Assembly (NCBI GenBank): GCA_002633005.1
Contig: NMRA01000001.1
Coordinates: 567,299-631,298 of the forward strand
Reading direction: 5' to 3'
Origin: Phoronis australis
Lineage: Eukaryota; Phoronida; Phoronidae
DNA length: 64,000 nt
The notes beneath the pieces were generated by a model that did no database searches, was not told where the DNA came from, and saw only the letters and a list, made by a program, of their open reading frames with translations. Below are positions 60,731-64,000 of the stretch, piece after piece. The first letter of the stretch is position 1; every line of letters begins with the position of its first letter. A program made the translations under genes and the position numbers.

Positions 60731-60878
60731 CATGGGCGGCGCAGCACTGAAAAAAGTGGGTGGAGGGCTAAAGCCTCTCAGCCCCCATGTGGTACACCGC
60801 CCATAGACCATGGGCGGTGCAGCCCTGAAGAAAGGGGGGCTATAGCCCCCCCCAGCCTCCTATGGTGCACTGCCCGTG
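60731..60878. mobile_element. two tandem small elements with catgggcggtgcag ends
   Basis: Copies 60731-60804 and 60809-60878 each start catgggcggYgcagc and end with the inverted ggtRcaccgcccat or its variant. Their interior is G-rich then C-rich. They look like a duplicated short inverted-repeat element. Confidence 0.7.
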
Positions 60879-62389
60879 AATATTACCGATTTAAGTGAAA
60901 TTTCATTTTGACAAATTTCTCAACACAAATAACTTTTCTGAAAATTTTACTGTGCTTTTAGCATTGTTTGTATGGTGTAGTTATTTAACCAAACGACACT
61001 TGGTAAATTGCAAGCATTTGCAACAATGTGGTAAGCGTCTGCAAAACAGACGAATGGCAATTCTAACAACTATGTCTGTCCCAAATTGAAGAATTTTGCC
61101 ATGATACTTCGTAGCCCAAACCAAATGTAATTTTCGCTCTACTTACTGCATGTAGTTGTAATCGTTCAAAAGGTCAAAATTGCAGCACTGTCTAGTCTCA
61201 TTCACTTGAAGGTTTAAAATATGACAAAAAAACCCTGCCATGACACATTAGTTGAATTGTGCTTTCTTGTTTTCATGTATCAGCCAGAAGAAATTTGTGT
61301 TTAAGATGTTCAACTTCAGGGCACAGTCAAACAAACATCAATTTTCACTTAGACAGAACTTACTCCACAGGCGTAAGCCAATTAACATGCTAAATGCTGG
61401 TGCCGGGGGGGTCGCTTGCTGCGTACTCATACTATGAATATCATGAGTAAAGGTAGACATACCCCATCTGGTGGACAGATGAGCTATCGCCCTGACTCCG
61501 AATCGGAATGTGCACTGTGTCAGAATTATTACGTCATTCCAATATGGGACAGTGGAGGTGGGTGTACTGAAATAAATGACCGTTTTTTTCACAGCCATGC
61601 TGGTGGTTAGGTCATTTGCTTTAGGTCCGCTCTGTATATATTCTCATTTTTCAAGCAAATTTCTTACTAGTAGATCTTTTATATAGTGCACGTAGTCAGG
61701 TATTATACACCTCCACTTAATTTAGCCTATGTGCTTGCTTTTTCTATGCATACACCAGTTTTGAAAGACCAGTCTTGTTGTTCAGGTTTTCAATCGTTCA
61801 GTCTACTTTTTAGTATTATTATGTTTGATCGTTCACATGAAGTTATTATGAAGCTCAGAAATCAATCAACTAACATTAATTCTGATACGGTCTGCCCGCA
61901 TCAAATTTATTACGGTCCTGGACCCTATCAGAATATTCCAATATAACGCTAACTCCCTTACAGTACTGAGTAACTAACAGATATCTTACACTATTACACA
62001 TTTTTGCCACGTTTGACACGCTTTGAGAATGTAATACATATAAAATTTTCACTCGGGTACACAGTAGAAATACCATAGAGTATGTAATACCAAAAATCAT
62101 GAGGTGAGCTCATAGTATATCTGTGTACAAGTCATAACTGTGTACACAGTCAAGGCGTGTCTGGTTACCCTAATTACCTATACAGTACTTCACAATTAAG
62201 CAGTTGTCTATGACATCAAAGACCACTGATACTCTCTGTTTCCATAGACATGAAACAGAGCTTAGTAATTAGTTAAATGATTTTGCAAAATTCATGAAGC
62301 GATTAAAAGCAGAATACATGGAGCAAATGACAATGAAATGGTATTCAGCCTGAAAAGCATATAGTGACATACACTTTACCTCAACAACC

Positions 62390-62632
62390 GAGGAGGCAGT
62401 GTGGCCTAATGTGATAGGTGCCCGCCTTCTTTTTTCGAGGTCGTGGGTTCGAGTCCCACTGTGCCACACTGCTAGACCCTTGAGCCAGATTTCTAGCTCC
62501 TCAGCTCGGTTTTAACTGTATATCAATTAAGCACAGAAATAGTTGCAGGTGATCAGTGTAATGGGCCCACCCGCACGGCCTGAGCATGTCTAGTACACGT
62601 TGTACCAGACCGCCTGCAATTTTTTTTATACC
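62390..62632 (+). mobile_element. tRNA-derived SINE with LINE-like 3' tail
   Basis: The tRNA-related head has an A box (TGGCCTAATG) and a B box (GGTTCGAGTCC) and is bounded by the inverted pair agtgtggc / gccacact. The body is agacccttgagccag then ctagctcctcagctcggttt. The tail (caggtgatcagtgtaatggg, cccac, cagaccgcctgca, then a T-run) matches the 3' end of the LINE at 21266-21355. A related fragment lies at 25076-25225 (-). Confidence 0.85.
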
Positions 62633-64000
62633 TCAACAACCAGAGTCCTTTTGGTCACCACTTGGTTGCTATGACAAATTAAAAGGGGAGGGCTTTTGCC
62701 AACCATGGCGTAAGCAATTTTGATGTGAGAATTGTCAACAGTGAATGTTCAGTCAAATACTTTTAAATTTTGGGATAAAACTGAAAAAGTTCGAATAGGC
62801 CACTCAGGGATAGGAACTTCCATCATACTAGAGGTGGAAAAATGCGGTGTTACACTGGCCTCGTTTTAGAAATGTCCCGCGAATTCTAGAGATCACATTG
62901 GAAAATGTCACATCTACAGATTCTTCTCTGGTTTATCCAACTTTCTGCCATCGGAATTGCAGCCTGCAGCATAGCAATAAAACTGACTACTGGAACTGGA
63001 AGGTCACATACGGTTAACGCAGTCTAGAAAAAGTTGAAAAAACTAGGCAACAGAAAACAACAGGAGACACTTTAATAGCAAGCAAACAAAGCTATAGAAC
63101 AGTGAGACTGTGTTAATACAGGACTGAAGGTATACACCAGGTGTCGCTGTGTTATCTGGGACTGTCCAATAGCACTTTACACACACTCCCCCCCATCAGA
63201 TGCTCGGTCAGTCGCTCTATGACAACTGTCTCCCAAGCAGATACAGCTTTATCCATAGTATTGGCCTCAAGGTTATGCAATATGTGTATTTAAGTTAGCC
63301 ACACATCTACAAGAATACAGACAAATTTTAACCCAGTAAAAGTATATTTTCTGAAAGTAGAAAGCCTGTAGAATTTGAATTTTGGCTTTATAGCAATCTG
63401 CCATTGATTGGCACTGCCAAGCTTTGTGCCACAGGCCAAAAGAGGGGGTGTCTAGTTACGCAACTTCCTTCTGGATCATGGTGTTGTGCCTAATTCAATT
63501 ACACACAGCATACATTTGGGGTGTGGAATTTGCTCAGAGAGCAGAATTAACAAGCAGAATGTATTGGGTCTGTTTTCCACTACAAGAAGCAAGAGGAGCC
63601 AGAAGGGCTGTTCATTGTACTACTACTGTATGTTGGTACTTTGAAACTGATTATTATAATAAAATTTAAGAGGAATCTAATCATTAAGATTTTAAGCAAT
63701 TAAAGAGCATTTAATAAACAGGTTTGCAGTGAAGTTCATTTTTCTTTTAAATCGCACAGAGAAGATATTTCTTCATAGAACTTCACACCAGTGAGAAGTA
63801 AAACATATATATTGGGTTGAAAACCTTAAGTGCTGAGGCCAGACAAGGCTGGTTGCACATGACAACTGGGTGTAAAACCCAGGTAACACCCAAGAAAAAA
63901 CTTCACAATGGCTACATGGCCATGTCTATTTAGTAAATTTAGCAAAAAAGAAAGGCACGTTCACAGCAAAATAAGAAACAATAAGACGACCAAGTTTGGT

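Larger units (their letters stand above)
39028..64000 (-). other. probable very large HERC1 intron (continues past the window)
   Basis: HERC1 needs many more exons upstream of 39027. I read both strands for exon-like frames between splice sites and could support none in 25 kb. What it contains is listed separately: a LINE end, a SINE, minisatellites, inverted repeats and dispersed repeats. Stretches 39028-41280, 41670-44360, 54000-56000, 58130-60250 and 62640-64000 show nothing I can name. Very short exons could be missed. Confidence 0.5.

Overview
This window is animal nuclear DNA. Coding sequence is AT-moderate and split by GT/AG introns, and the rest is rich in decayed transposons, minisatellites and tRNA-derived SINEs. 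The proteins and the repeat style suggest a marine invertebrate, but the sequence alone does not fix the phylum. I see no bacterial-type operon, CRISPR array or rRNA, and no previously undescribed molecular system. The most informative signals are in the gene models and in the transposon archaeology.

Left part (about 1.9-12.3 kb, + strand): a membrane-bound RING-CH (MARCH2/3-like) E3 ubiquitin ligase. Three exons are certain: the RING-CH exon (7601-7811), the two-transmembrane exon (9721-9930) and the conserved cytoplasmic motif plus a long novel tail (11541-12290). Two upstream exons (1915-1983 and 5166-about 5512) are proposed because start codon, splice sites and reading phases join up. 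The resulting 528-codon model is unusually long for the family. Tandem repeats lie before the gene (485-1200) and inside intron 2 (5865-6880).

Middle part (16.0-39.0 kb, - strand): the 3' third of HERC1, the giant RCC1/WD40/HECT E3 ligase. Twenty exons join without a phase break into 3858 nt (1285 residues plus stop). In protein order they give WD40 repeats, a linker, the second RCC1 propeller and the full HECT domain with its catalytic cysteine. The two genes converge, with stop codons about 3.7 kb apart. HERC1 introns hold two CCAAT-rich minisatellites, foldback elements, a tRNA-like element, and a 5'-truncated LINE nested in an older repeat.

Right part (39.0-64.0 kb): no exon could be supported. 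HERC1 must continue upstream, so this is most simply one very large HERC1 intron, although unseen short exons cannot be excluded. It holds a second LINE 3' end (- strand), a full SINE, several minisatellites, inverted repeats and dispersed repeats. The SINE and the LINE at 21 kb share their 3' tail, which suggests the LINE machinery mobilised the SINE.
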